DNA of 64,000 bases, taken from the NCBI GenBank assembly GCA_020633415.1, contig JACKDQ010000004.1, positions 186,001 through 250,000 of the forward strand, in the 5' to 3' direction. A program made the position numbers and the translations under genes. This stretch comes from Deltaproteobacteria bacterium (lineage in GTDB: Bacteria; Myxococcota_A; Polyangia; GCA-2747355). Numbering within the stretch: position 1 is the stretch's first letter; each line of letters starts with the position of its first letter. The notes under the pieces were generated by a model. That model had not been told where the DNA came from, did no database searches, and saw only the letters and a program-made list of their open reading frames with translations. This document shows, piece after piece, positions 11,092-19,557 of this stretch.

Positions 11092-11237
11092 CGCGTCTCG
11101 GCCGATCCAGGCCAGTGTGTCGGCGCGCTAGGATGTTGCGATATCTGCGCGTGGCAGAGCGTCCGGCGGCAAGGTGTGTGGCCTCCGCCGTGCATGGCCG
11201 TTCAGCGTGGCATGACTGCCTTCAGCTGGGAATTCGG

Positions 11238-11251
11238 AGCGACCGGTCGCT
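11238..11251. other. 14-bp perfect palindrome at the end of a convergent gene pair
   Basis: AGCGACCGGTCGCT reads the same on both strands and lies over the stop codon of the small secreted-protein gene, between two convergent genes. On the plus strand it is followed by a short T run. It could act as a weak bidirectional terminator, but a hairpin would have only a five-pair stem. The rest of 11092-11249 shows nothing convincing. Confidence 0.35.
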
Positions 11252-11483
11252 ACTTTTGGCAGCCCGCTTGTTTGAAAATCTTTTCGGCATCGATCCGGCT
11301 CGTGTCGTGACCGAGGCAGGTCCAGCCGCTGCCGCGCCCGCTCTTCCATTGTGCATGGTCGCGCATGTCGATCTCGCACTTGTTGGAGCCGTTCTTTTTG
11401 TAGACGTGATACTGCGTGGCCGCGAGAGCGACGCCACCGAAAGCCATTGCGATCAATGCGAAGACGACGAGTAGCTTCTTCAT
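11250..11483 (-). CDS. Small secreted Cys-containing protein
   Basis: 77 residues starting at ATG 11483, with GGGGGAC just upstream as ribosome site. The N terminus is a textbook signal peptide (M-K-K-L-L-V-V-F-A-L-I-A-M-A-F) with a likely signal peptidase site after A-L-A at residues 19-21. The mature part is about 56 residues with three Cys (K-C-E, T-C-L-G, G-C-Q-K), several Lys and two Trp. I recognise no family with certainty. The odd Cys number allows one intramolecular disulfide plus a free thiol or an intermolecular bridge. It is a lone gene facing the amidohydrolase gene. Confidence 0.72.
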   Translation of the reverse strand: MKKLLVVFALIAMAFGGVALAATQYHVYKKNGSNKCEIDMRDHAQWKSGRGSGWTCLGHDTSRIDAEKIFKQAGCQK

Positions 11484-11565
11484 CGAAAGTCCCCCGTGTG
11501 AGTGTGGGAGGATGCTACGTCTGGGCGCCGGATTTCGGCAAGCGGTTTGTTCGCTCAGCGAAATG

Positions 11566-12726
11566 CTAGCTATCCGCGCCGATCCGTCGGCAGAGCCGAT
11601 AGTAGGCCGAGGTGGTATGCTGAACGAGCAGGCGAATGCTCTCCAGCGCGGTCTCTGGGAGGTTTGCATCGGCGGGCACGTGAATCACCAGCAGATTGAT
11701 GATCTGTTGGCGGAAGCTGATCGGCGCGACGAACACTTCGTCGGGGGCTTGCGAGCCGAGATAGGCGGCGATCTTCGCTTGCAGCGGATCGTTGCTGGCC
11801 GACAAGCGGACCACGCCGCGCAACTGGTGACACCATTGTAGCAACGAAGGGCGGTTGAGCGGGATCACCAGGTGTTGCAGTTGGTGCATGTCGGTTGTGA
11901 TGCCGCTCGCTCGGCAACCAACCGCGTGGCCATCACGAACCCAGAACAGCACCGTCGCCGCGACATTGTCCAAGAACGGCTCGACCAGCAGGTCGGCGAT
12001 CGTCTCTGCAGACGTTGCAGCGTCGAGTTCAGCCAGCACACGCTCCAGCCTGGAGGGCTGATCGATGTCGGCTGCTTGGTCGCCCGGCGTATCGCCATAT
12101 TGGTCGAGATAGACCAGTCCCATCTCTTTTGCCCACGAATCGGTCTCGTCGGTCTTGATCTCGGGGATCATGTTTGGCTCGAGATACTTGCGACGTTCCT
12201 GCTCGGATTGGGCCATCGGACCGGTTGCTACGGCGGCCAGCGGCCCGCTTTGTCGATTGGCGGCGCCACTTGGCGCACGGAGAAAACGGGGGTCGCGCTG
12301 GATGCCATAGCGTTTTTCCAGGTGGTAGACCAAACGCAGCTCGGGAATCGCATAGCGCTTGATGCTTTTTTTCAGCTCGTAGGCCAGCTTGCCCGCCGTC
12401 TGGCGATCGGGGTTGAGCATCGCCAGATGCAGTTCATCGCCCTCGAGCCGCAATGGCAGCACGCGATGTTCTGCAGCGATCTGTTCGGGAACGGTGGCGA
12501 TCGTCGCGCGGTTGATCGCGTTGAGCAGTGCGTTGTCGGCGTGAGGAACGCCATGTTGAACGCTCAGTGCTTTTCCGATCTCCTCAAGGGTCGCCAGCTG
12601 AGCCTGGACCAGCACTGTGCCCAGACGACCACCGTAGATCAGCTGCGTGGTTAGCGCTTCTTGCAGCTGCTCGCTGGTGATCAGCTCGCGTGCGATCAAT
12701 ATGTCGCCCAATTTCTTGGCGCTCAC
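11566..12726 (-). CDS. GspE-N/MshEN-domain protein with C-terminal GAF-like region
   Basis: 386 residues, starting at GTG 12726 with GAGG about ten bases upstream. Residues 1-150 carry two halves of the GspE N-terminal (MshEN) fold: K-K-L-G-D-I-L-I-A-R-E-L-I-T, then A-L-S-V-Q-H-G-V-P and a P-L-R-L-E-G-D-E-L-H-L-A-M-L segment. These occur in type II secretion and type IV pilus ATPases, where some bind cyclic di-GMP. There is no ATPase domain here. Residues about 215-386 look like a GAF or similar alpha/beta sensor domain (inference). The gene is divergent from a large Ser/Thr kinase gene, with about 180 bases between them, so shared control or function is plausible. Confidence 0.78.
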   Translation of the reverse strand: MSAKKLGDILIARELITSEQLQEALTTQLIYGGRLGTVLVQAQLATLEEIGKALSVQHGVPHADNALLNAINRATIATVPEQIAAEHRVLPLRLEGDELHLAMLNPDRQTAGKLAYELKKSIKRYAIPELRLVYHLEKRYGIQRDPRFLRAPSGAANRQSGPLAAVATGPMAQSEQERRKYLEPNMIPEIKTDETDSWAKEMGLVYLDQYGDTPGDQAADIDQPSRLERVLAELDAATSAETIADLLVEPFLDNVAATVLFWVRDGHAVGCRASGITTDMHQLQHLVIPLNRPSLLQWCHQLRGVVRLSASNDPLQAKIAAYLGSQAPDEVFVAPISFRQQIINLLVIHVPADANLPETALESIRLLVQHTTSAYYRLCRRIGADS

Positions 12727-12909
12727 TAGTCTCTGCCTCGCATGGTTTATCGCCCTGTTTACTTTACACCGCCGGACCGGTCGGCGAAACCCCGTCGATC
12801 GCCAGCGGTTTCGGCCTTTTCGCTGCCGGGCGCTGTCGGCGCTCGACGTTGCCGGTCGCCCTGTCTAAAATGGTCTTTCGTCAGATCTTTTCCGTCGAAA
12901 GAGGGAGTA

Positions 12910-15333
12910 ATGCAGGACCCTTTGATCGGGGCTTCGATCCTCGGTCAGTACCACATCATTAAGCTGCTGGGCCAAGGCAGCATGGGAAAGATCTACCTGG
13001 CCGAGCAGCCGTCGATCGATCGCCTCGCGGCGGTGAAGATTCTGCACGCAGGTTCAACGCCTGCGCCCGATACCCGGCGACGGTTTCACAAAGAGGCTCG
13101 GGCGATTTCGCGTCTGGCCCACCCAAACATCGTCACCGTCTACAACTTTGGTGAGCTGGCCGACGGCACGCTGTTTTTGGCGATGGAGTATATCGAGGGT
13201 AGTAGCCTCGATTTGCCGCTGGCGCGCGATGCGCTTTCGCCGCTTAGGGCATTGAATATCGCGCACCAGTGTGCCGCGGCGTTGGCCTATGCGCACAGTC
13301 GGCAGATCATCCACCGCGATTTCAAGCCACAGAACGTGATGCTGACCCGCTTGCTCGGCCGCGATCACATCAAGGTTCTCGACTTCGGCGTGGCGCGCAT
13401 GCTCGAGGAGGGTGGTTCGACCGCGCCGGGAGCGATCGTCGGCACGCCGCGCTATCTGAGCCCTGAGCAATGTCGTGGAGAGGTGGCAACGGCGCAGTCG
13501 GACCAGTACGCGCTGGGGCTTGTGCTCTACGAACTGCTCACCGGTCAGCCGGCGATCGTTGCCGATAATGCGGTGGGCTACATTCACACTCACCAACACG
13601 CGATGCCCAGGCCGCCCTCGCAGGTTCGGCCGCAGCCCGGACTGGAACTATTGGACTCGGTCGTATTGCGAGCGTTGGCCAAGCGCCCCGAAGAGCGCTT
13701 TGCCAGCGTCGCCGAATTGCAGCAGGCGATCGAGCGGCTGTCGGACAAAGTGATCATGCGCAGCACTGCCGGCAAGTCGACCGCCGAGCAGCAAGCCGTC
13801 TTTGCCGCCCAAACCCAAGTCGATTTGGTCGCCGATGGCAGCAACAAGCAGTCGGCTCCGACGACGCGCCTGCGCTGGATCGGCGCCAAGACCGCCTTGG
13901 CGGTCAAAGACTACGATGCTCTCGGTCGCTGCGGCTTGCAGTTCGATGGCGGCTTTAGCGCGCTCGACGAGTTCGACAGTCAGCCCTCAGCGGCATTCGA
14001 CGTCGGCGTGCTGTGCCTGGCCGATGGCTGGCGAGAGACCTTGCTCGACCTGCGCACCGGTGGCGGCTTGCCGCCGCGCACGTTGGTCGCGTTGAACGTG
14101 CCGCTCAGCGCGAGCGGATTGACAGCTGCCGCCGAGCTTCACAACCACCTGCTGCTTGGACAGCATCCGGTAGAGCCGACAGCGCTGGCCTTGGCGCTGC
14201 GCGGGATGCGTCGCAAGGACGATACCGACCTCGGTGCGGTGCTCTCACAACTTGTCTCCAATCGGGCGATGCAGGCGCTACAGCTTTCGACCGCCGCGCA
14301 GAAGTCGTTTTACTTGGACACCCTGCTCGATGATCTGCGCGCCGAGGGGTTGCGACGGCCGATCCAGCGCGCGGCGCGCGAAGTCGCCGAAGAGATGATC
14401 ACCAACGCGCTGATGCACGCCCCGTCACGGGCACGGTCGGCGAGCGATCACGGAGCCGGAGGATTGAGCGGGCACCAGGCGTCGTTGGCGCTCGCTGGTG
14501 AAGAACCGACGCTGCGCTGGGTCGTGGGCGACGCCTTTGTTGCGCTCTCGATCCGCGATCGATTCGGCACGCTGACTGCCGGCGACGTGCTGCGGGCGGT
14601 GACGGGCCCGATCGGTGACGTCAAACCGCCACCGACCCGCGTGTCGGGTGAGCACGCGCGACCGGGCGCAGACCGCGTCGAGATCGCACCTGTGCCGGCG
14701 GGGGCCGGTCTCGGTATGCGCATCATGGCCCGTGCGGCGCGGCACTTGGTGTTCTCGATCACCGCTGGGCAATCCTGTGAAGTTCTGGCGCTGCTCGAGC
14801 GCGAACCCGGTGCCTCGCGCCACGAGCGTTCACTGTGCATCTTGCAGCGCGGTGAACCCAACCGTCTGCCGATCGGCCAACGGCTTTGGCTGACTGAGCA
14901 ACGACGGCGTGGCGGCGTTCGGCTCAAACTCGAGGGTGAGATCAACGAATCTTGCGACCTGAGCCTGTTATTCGGCCGCCCCGAGCCGGTGACGCTTGAC
15001 CTCTCGGGGGTGATCTCGATCAATTCGATGGGCATCAGCCTTTGGATCGACGGCTGGCGCAACCGCCACCCGCAGCTGGCGCTACGTCTCGAGTTCTGCG
15101 CTCCGCCGATGGTCAGTCAGTTCAACCTGCTGCCGGCGCTTTCTGCCGCCGGGCAGATCGTCTCGATCATCGCTCCCTATTACTGCGCTGGCTGTTGTCG
15201 CGAGGTCAACGAGGTCTTGCTGGTCGAGGAGATCGCTGACTTTGAGCCACCACCGCGATATTGCGCCCAGTGCAACGCCGAGCTGGAGTTCGACGAGCGG
15301 CCGCGCGACTACTTCGCCTTCCTTGGCGGATAG
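12910..15333 (+). CDS. Ser/Thr kinase fused to HATPase, STAS and zinc-ribbon domains
   Basis: 807 residues, start ATG 12910 with GAGGGAG immediately upstream. The kinase domain spans about 14-278: glycine loop G21-x-G23-x2-G26, Lys43, Glu62, catalytic His135-Arg-Asp137 and Asp158-Phe-Gly160. Residues about 318-435 are an unrecognised alpha/beta region, perhaps receiver-like. Residues about 480-630 look like an anti-sigma-type HATPase: an N-box around Glu495-Asn499, then I-R-D-R-F-G near 548, then G-A-G-L-G-M-R-I-M near 598. Residues about 668-755 look like STAS, with L-D-L-S-G-V-I-S-I-N-S-M-G around Ser706. The tail has Cys759, 762, 785 and 788 as a likely zinc ribbon. No transmembrane segment is evident. 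The partner-switching reading is inference. Confidence 0.85.
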   Translation: MQDPLIGASILGQYHIIKLLGQGSMGKIYLAEQPSIDRLAAVKILHAGSTPAPDTRRRFHKEARAISRLAHPNIVTVYNFGELADGTLFLAMEYIEGSSLDLPLARDALSPLRALNIAHQCAAALAYAHSRQIIHRDFKPQNVMLTRLLGRDHIKVLDFGVARMLEEGGSTAPGAIVGTPRYLSPEQCRGEVATAQSDQYALGLVLYELLTGQPAIVADNAVGYIHTHQHAMPRPPSQVRPQPGLELLDSVVLRALAKRPEERFASVAELQQAIERLSDKVIMRSTAGKSTAEQQAVFAAQTQVDLVADGSNKQSAPTTRLRWIGAKTALAVKDYDALGRCGLQFDGGFSALDEFDSQPSAAFDVGVLCLADGWRETLLDLRTGGGLPPRTLVALNVPLSASGLTAAAELHNHLLLGQHPVEPTALALALRGMRRKDDTDLGAVLSQLVSNRAMQALQLSTAAQKSFYLDTLLDDLRAEGLRRPIQRAAREVAEEMITNALMHAPSRARSASDHGAGGLSGHQASLALAGEEPTLRWVVGDAFVALSIRDRFGTLTAGDVLRAVTGPIGDVKPPPTRVSGEHARPGADRVEIAPVPAGAGLGMRIMARAARHLVFSITAGQSCEVLALLEREPGASRHERSLCILQRGEPNRLPIGQRLWLTEQRRRGGVRLKLEGEINESCDLSLLFGRPEPVTLDLSGVISINSMGISLWIDGWRNRHPQLALRLEFCAPPMVSQFNLLPALSAAGQIVSIIAPYYCAGCCREVNEVLLVEEIADFEPPPRYCAQCNAELEFDERPRDYFAFLGG

Positions 15334-15460
15334 GCGACTTTACCGTTCGGTTAAGCGGGGACGTCTGCGGCGACCGGCGCGATCGGCCCGTGCTCGTTTC
15401 GGCGCCGCATCTGAGCTACGCTGGCGGTTCGACGAGACGATCCGATAGCGAGGCAAACAG

Positions 15461-16900
15461 ATGTTGCGCGAAACCTATCCGCTCTACCTAGCCAACCAAG
15501 CCGAATCTCCCAACAGCGATCTGGCGGTGACCGACAAGTTCACCGGGAGAGTCGCGACCCGCGTGCCGCTGGCCAGCCCGGAACTGATCGATCGTGCGAT
15601 CGGCGCTGCGGTCGTCGCGGAGGCGCCAATGCGTCGTCTACCGGCCTACCAGCGACAGCGCGTGCTGCAGCACTGCGTGTCGCGGTTTAGCGAGCGCGCT
15701 GAAGAGCTGGCCCTGGCACTGTGTATCGAAGCGGGTAAGCCGATCAACGATAGTCGTGGCGAGGTTGCCCGCTTGATCGACACCTTTCGCATCGCTGCAG
15801 AGGAAGCAGTGCGCATCGATGGCCAGCTGCTGGAGATGGAGATCACGCCGCGCGCGCGTGGCTATCGCGGGATGGTGCAGCGTGTGCCGATCGGCGCCTG
15901 CTCGTTCATTTCGCCGTTCAATTTTCCGCTCAACCTTGCGGCGCACAAGGTAGCGCCGGCGATCGCCGCCGGCTGTCCATTCGTGCTCAAACCGGCCAGC
16001 ATGACCCCGATCGGTGCGCTGTTGATCGGTGAAGTCCTCGCTGAGACCGATCTGCCCGAGGGTGCGTTTTCGATCCTGCCCTGTCCACGAGAGGGGGCCG
16101 AGCTGTTTACCACCGACCCTCGACTCAAGCTGCTCTCGTTTACTGGCTCGCCAGCTGTTGGTTGGGAGCTCAAGGCCAAGGCGGGAAAAAAGCGCGTCGT
16201 GCTAGAGCTCGGCGGTAATGCCGCCTGCATTGTTGATGCGGACGCCGATCTCGATGACGTCGTCGCGCGTTTGGTGATCGGGGCGTTTTACCAGTCAGGA
16301 CAGAGCTGTATCGGCGTGCAGCGGATCATCGTGCACCAAGATGTCTACGCTGCTCTCTCCGAGCGACTAGTCGCCGCGACGCGCGCGCTCAAGGTCGGCG
16401 ATCCGAAGGATCAGCAAACCTTCATCGGTCCGATGATTTCCGAAAAGGAAGCGATCCGACTCGAGCGCTGGATCGGCGAAGCGGTTGACGCCGGGGCCAA
16501 GCTGCTCTGCGGCGGCCAGCGCGAAGGCGCGATGCTTGCGGCGACCCTGCTCTCAAATGTGCCGCGTGACTGCAAGATCTATTGCCAAGAGGCCTTCGGG
16601 CCAGTCGCTGTACTTTCGAGCTTCGCCGAGTTCGATCAGGCGCTGGCCGAGGTCAACGATAGTGCCTTTGGTTTGCAGGCCGGGGTATTTACCCGCGATA
16701 TCGACAAGGCCTATCGCGCTTGGGATGAACTCGATGTCGGTGGTGTGCTGATCAACGATGTGCCGTCGTGGCGCGTCGATCACATGCCTTACGGGGGCGT
16801 CAAAGACAGTGGATTGGGGCGCGAAGGTTTGCGCTATGCGATCGAGGATATGACGGAGCAGCGCCTGCTCGTCATTCGCCGGCGGGTCGCCAACGGATAG
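15461..16900 (+). CDS. NAD(P)-dependent aldehyde dehydrogenase
   Basis: 479 residues, start ATG 15461 with GAGGC upstream. Family landmarks are all present: S-P-F-N-F-P-L-N-L near residue 148, the cofactor-site K-P-A-S near 172, F-T-G-S near 223, the general-base motif L-E-L-G-G at about 248-252, and the nucleophile in G-Q-S-C-I-G. These support an active hydrolytic aldehyde dehydrogenase of the broad ALDH superfamily, roughly 480 residues as usual. The substrate cannot be assigned; the sequence has the flavour of lactaldehyde/phosphonoacetaldehyde-type enzymes, which is only an impression. It stands alone between a kinase gene and a membrane nuclease gene. Contrast with the second ALDH at 55417, which lacks the Glu motif. 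Confidence 0.93.
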   Translation: MLRETYPLYLANQAESPNSDLAVTDKFTGRVATRVPLASPELIDRAIGAAVVAEAPMRRLPAYQRQRVLQHCVSRFSERAEELALALCIEAGKPINDSRGEVARLIDTFRIAAEEAVRIDGQLLEMEITPRARGYRGMVQRVPIGACSFISPFNFPLNLAAHKVAPAIAAGCPFVLKPASMTPIGALLIGEVLAETDLPEGAFSILPCPREGAELFTTDPRLKLLSFTGSPAVGWELKAKAGKKRVVLELGGNAACIVDADADLDDVVARLVIGAFYQSGQSCIGVQRIIVHQDVYAALSERLVAATRALKVGDPKDQQTFIGPMISEKEAIRLERWIGEAVDAGAKLLCGGQREGAMLAATLLSNVPRDCKIYCQEAFGPVAVLSSFAEFDQALAEVNDSAFGLQAGVFTRDIDKAYRAWDELDVGGVLINDVPSWRVDHMPYGGVKDSGLGREGLRYAIEDMTEQRLLVIRRRVANG

Positions 16901-16968
16901 CATCGTGAAGTCTTGCCTGGCGAAACGCTCCTTCCATACAACGCTCATCGACGGTACTGAGGCGCGGC

Positions 16969-17943
16969 GTGGCTGAGCCTCGTCTTCCGCTTCGTCGCTG
17001 GATTGTGGTGATGCGGCGTCTTGCCGTATTGGGCGTGCTCGTGCTGCTCGCCTGCACGGTCGGCGCGATGTATTCGGCGAAGCACTTTGTGCTGGAGTGG
17101 CTCTGTCACTTTCGCCTGCAGTACATCGCCTTCGGCCTGCTGTTGCTCCTGCCGCTGCTGTTGACGCGCGCTTGGATCTGGTCGCTGTTGGTGTTTGCGC
17201 TGATCGCTGCCAACCTGCTGCCCTGTCTGTCGTGGAGTTTTTCGCCGCGTCCAAAGGTGGCCGATCATGCGCCGAAACTGCGTGTGCTGCTGGCTAACCT
17301 TTATTCCGGCAACGCCGACGCAACCCGACTGCGACGCTTGGTGATCGACGAACGTCCCGACCTGCTGGCCCTGCTCGAGGTAACGCCGAGCTGGCGCGAG
17401 CGCTTGACATTTCTCGAACGGCGCTATCCGCATCGCTTGATCCATTCACAACAGGGAAACTTCGGCATCGCGATCTATAGTCGTCTACCCCTCGAGGACG
17501 CCCGGGCGATTCGCTTTTACGCCGGAGACCCGGTCTCCCTCGCCGCGACCGTTGTCACAGCCAAGCTACGCGTGCAGCTCTTGGTGGTTCACCCGGTGCC
17601 GCCGATCAATGCCAAGATGGCCTTTGCACGCGACCGCTTGTTGGCTCACGCCGCGGCGCACCTCAACAAGCGCTTTGCCGACCCTCGCTTGTTGCTCGGC
17701 GATCTCAACGCAACGATGTGGTCACCTGCGCTCGATGTCTTCGGTGCGATCGGCATGGAAAACGCGCGGCGTGGAATCGGCCTGCTGCCGACGTGGCCGG
17801 TAACTCAGCCGCTGCTTCAGTTGCCGCTCGATCACGCCTATCACGATCGCCGCTTGCGGATCGCCGCGCTTTGGCGCGGGCCCGACATCGGCTCCGACCA
17901 TTTCCCCCTGCTGATCGACGTCGCCCGCGCAGCGTTGCGCTGA
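16969..17943 (+). CDS. Membrane-anchored endonuclease/exonuclease/phosphatase family protein
   Basis: 324 residues if GTG 16969 is used; an in-frame ATG at 17011 would shorten it by 14. Three hydrophobic segments occur in the first 85 residues. The rest is an EEP (DNase I-like) domain with visible landmarks: L-L-A-N-L-Y-S-G-N near the start, a Glu in L-L-A-L-L-E-V-T, G-N-F-G-I-A-I-Y-S-R, the metal/nucleotide-site G-D-L-N-A-T, and the catalytic S-D-H-F-P-L near the end. The arrangement resembles YafD-type membrane proteins. The catalytic residues are intact, so hydrolysis of a phosphodiester or phosphomonoester is expected, but the substrate is unknown. Confidence 0.87.
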   Translation: MAEPRLPLRRWIVVMRRLAVLGVLVLLACTVGAMYSAKHFVLEWLCHFRLQYIAFGLLLLLPLLLTRAWIWSLLVFALIAANLLPCLSWSFSPRPKVADHAPKLRVLLANLYSGNADATRLRRLVIDERPDLLALLEVTPSWRERLTFLERRYPHRLIHSQQGNFGIAIYSRLPLEDARAIRFYAGDPVSLAATVVTAKLRVQLLVVHPVPPINAKMAFARDRLLAHAAAHLNKRFADPRLLLGDLNATMWSPALDVFGAIGMENARRGIGLLPTWPVTQPLLQLPLDHAYHDRRLRIAALWRGPDIGSDHFPLLIDVARAALR

Positions 17944-17981
17944 ACGCCGCAGGTCGAGCGATCTGACGGTGGCTTGGCCTG

Positions 17982-18827
17982 CTATCGCGCGCGCAAGCTG
18001 CCGAGCAGGTGAGGCTCGTTGTTCTGCGGGTTGCGCACTTCGAAGGTGGTCTGGCCGTCGCGCTCCAGGTATGCGAAGGAAAATGTCCCAGGTAGATAGA
18101 GCGGCCGTTTGAACTGCGCGTCGATCTCCACGGCCGGTGGAATCGTCCCCAGCAGCCCGAGCGCTCGCGCCAGTGTCCACATGCCGTGTACGATCGGTCG
18201 CTTGTAGCCCAAAGGCCGTGCGGTCAAGCGGTGCAGGTGGTGTGGGTTGTAGTCGCCCGAGGCCATCGCGTACTGTCGCCCCATGTCTTCGGCGACTTGG
18301 TGCAGCGTGCGGTTTTCGTCGAGCGGCGCGGCATGCTGGCCCGCTTTGCGCGCGCCGCCAGCGGACTGGGTCTTGCGCGACAGAAAATAGATGCTGCCTT
18401 GCCAGACGCGCTCACCCGCTTCGTCGACCTCTAGCTCGCAGGTCATCTCGACACCACGCTCGCTGGTCGCCACCTCGGCCAGGCGGCAGCACAGGTCGAG
18501 CGTTGCCGAGCTTTCGATGGCGCGGTGTTGACTGATCGTCTGTCGCAGATGGATTAGCCCCAGCGGCTGGACTGGGAATTGCGGCATGATCGCCAGCTCG
18601 GCGAGGGGGCCGACGAATAGCGTTTCGACGAAGGCAACCGGTAGCGTTCGCTCTCCTGCTGGTAGTCCGCAGCAGTGCCGATAACGGGCCAGCTGCTTGG
18701 CTGCGACGCGTACGCCTGGGCGGCGAACCGCGAGCTGCGCCGAGGGGTCGGCGTTAGGCGCAAGCTGACCCTGCTGTTTGAAGGCCAGTGCACGAGCGGT
18801 ATCGATGAGTTGGCGCGCGGTGAACAT
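17982..18827 (-). CDS. MaoC-like (R)-specific enoyl hydratase/acyl dehydratase
   Basis: 281 residues, long enough for the double hotdog arrangement of FAS/MaoC-type dehydratases. The C-terminal half carries the hydratase motif S-G-D-Y-N-P-H-H followed by G-Y-K-R-P-I-V-H-G-M-W, with catalytic Asp and His spaced as in MaoC enzymes. The N-terminal half is degenerate, as is common. Expected reaction: reversible hydration of trans-2-enoyl thioesters in fatty-acid or polyketide-like metabolism. It lies downstream of the DUF2064 transferase gene on the same strand, separated by about 125 bases that hold an inverted repeat. No neighbouring fatty-acid genes are visible. Confidence 0.85.
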   Translation of the reverse strand: MFTARQLIDTARALAFKQQGQLAPNADPSAQLAVRRPGVRVAAKQLARYRHCCGLPAGERTLPVAFVETLFVGPLAELAIMPQFPVQPLGLIHLRQTISQHRAIESSATLDLCCRLAEVATSERGVEMTCELEVDEAGERVWQGSIYFLSRKTQSAGGARKAGQHAAPLDENRTLHQVAEDMGRQYAMASGDYNPHHLHRLTARPLGYKRPIVHGMWTLARALGLLGTIPPAVEIDAQFKRPLYLPGTFSFAYLERDGQTTFEVRNPQNNEPHLLGSLRAR

Positions 18828-18924
18828 GGCCCGACGTTATGCACAAAACAGCTTCAGCTCAAGCGACATCGACGTCCGACCGTCCTCCAAGGGCGTTCCC
18901 GGCCGCCTGGCTGCCTCTCGCTCG

Positions 18925-18947
18925 GTTGGTCGTCTCGGCGGACCAAC
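18925..18947. other. Inverted repeat after the DUF2064 transferase gene
   Basis: GTTGGTC and GACCAAC form 7-bp perfect arms around a 9-base loop, starting eight bases past the stop of the upstream minus-strand gene. There is no T run, so it is at best a partial transcription terminator or an RNA-processing hairpin. Confidence 0.35.
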
Positions 18948-18954
18948 GCGCGGC

Positions 18955-19557
18955 TCAAGCGTCGAGCAGGGCGAGGTCCTCGGGGCGATCGATATCGTCA
19001 AGTTCGCCGAGCAGGTGTGGCGTGATACCCAAGCGGCCAGCGCGCTCCAGCGTTTGCGCGAGCACGCGCTCGCTTCCCCAATCGATCGCGGAAAATAACT
19101 CGCGTCGAGGTGGTGGTGTGCAGCCGATCAGGTAGTAGCCGCCGTCGCTCGCTGGTCCGAGCACCAAGGCATGATCTTGCAGTGCGGCAAAAGCTTCGGT
19201 CAAAAGTGGCGCGTCGAGTCCAGGCGCATCGGTGCCGATGATCACCGTGGGTGTCGAGTCGATCGCCAACGCGGCGAACATTCGATCGCCGAGATCGCCG
19301 CTGCTCTGTGGATAGAGCACGATTTCCTCGCCGAGCCAGTCATGCATCGCTTGTCGATCGGCGCCGGTGAAGTGCACTTCGATCCGTAGGTTGTCCAGCG
19401 TTAACGCCCTTGCACGTCTGAGCTGGGCTTCGGCCAGGCGTCGGTGAAGATCGGCCGCACCGCGTTCGCCGAGTGCGGGTATCAGTCGCGTTTTGCTGGC
19501 TCCCGCAGCAGGGTAGCGGGCGAAGATCGCCAGGCGTCGCTGATCTAGCTCAGCCAC
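18955..19557 (-). CDS. DUF2064 / TIGR04282-type glycosyltransferase-like protein
   Basis: 200 residues. Hallmarks are the N-terminal A-I-F-A-R-Y-P-A-A-G-A-S-K-T-R-L, resembling nucleotide-sugar or CTP binding sites, the central G-T-D-A-P-G-L-D, and G-P-A-S-D-G-G-Y-Y-L-I-G. This fits the DUF2064 family, which includes proteins linked to arsenosugar synthesis (TIGR04282); whether this copy has that role is unknown, because no arsenic gene is nearby. The start overlaps the end of hisS by 13 bases, so the two are co-translated. Confidence 0.88.
   Translation of the reverse strand: MAELDQRRLAIFARYPAAGASKTRLIPALGERGAADLHRRLAEAQLRRARALTLDNLRIEVHFTGADRQAMHDWLGEEIVLYPQSSGDLGDRMFAALAIDSTPTVIIGTDAPGLDAPLLTEAFAALQDHALVLGPASDGGYYLIGCTPPPRRELFSAIDWGSERVLAQTLERAGRLGITPHLLGELDDIDRPEDLALLDA

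Noticed and set aside
11115..11474. Plus-strand frame of 119 residues opposite the small secreted protein gene
   Set aside because: It has no ribosome site and no recognisable features, and it mirrors the real gene on the minus strand, which has a clear signal peptide.
12742..12909. Kinase gene starting at 12742
   Set aside because: The first 56 residues are not kinase-like, and ATG 12910 has a GAGGGAG ribosome site placed correctly.
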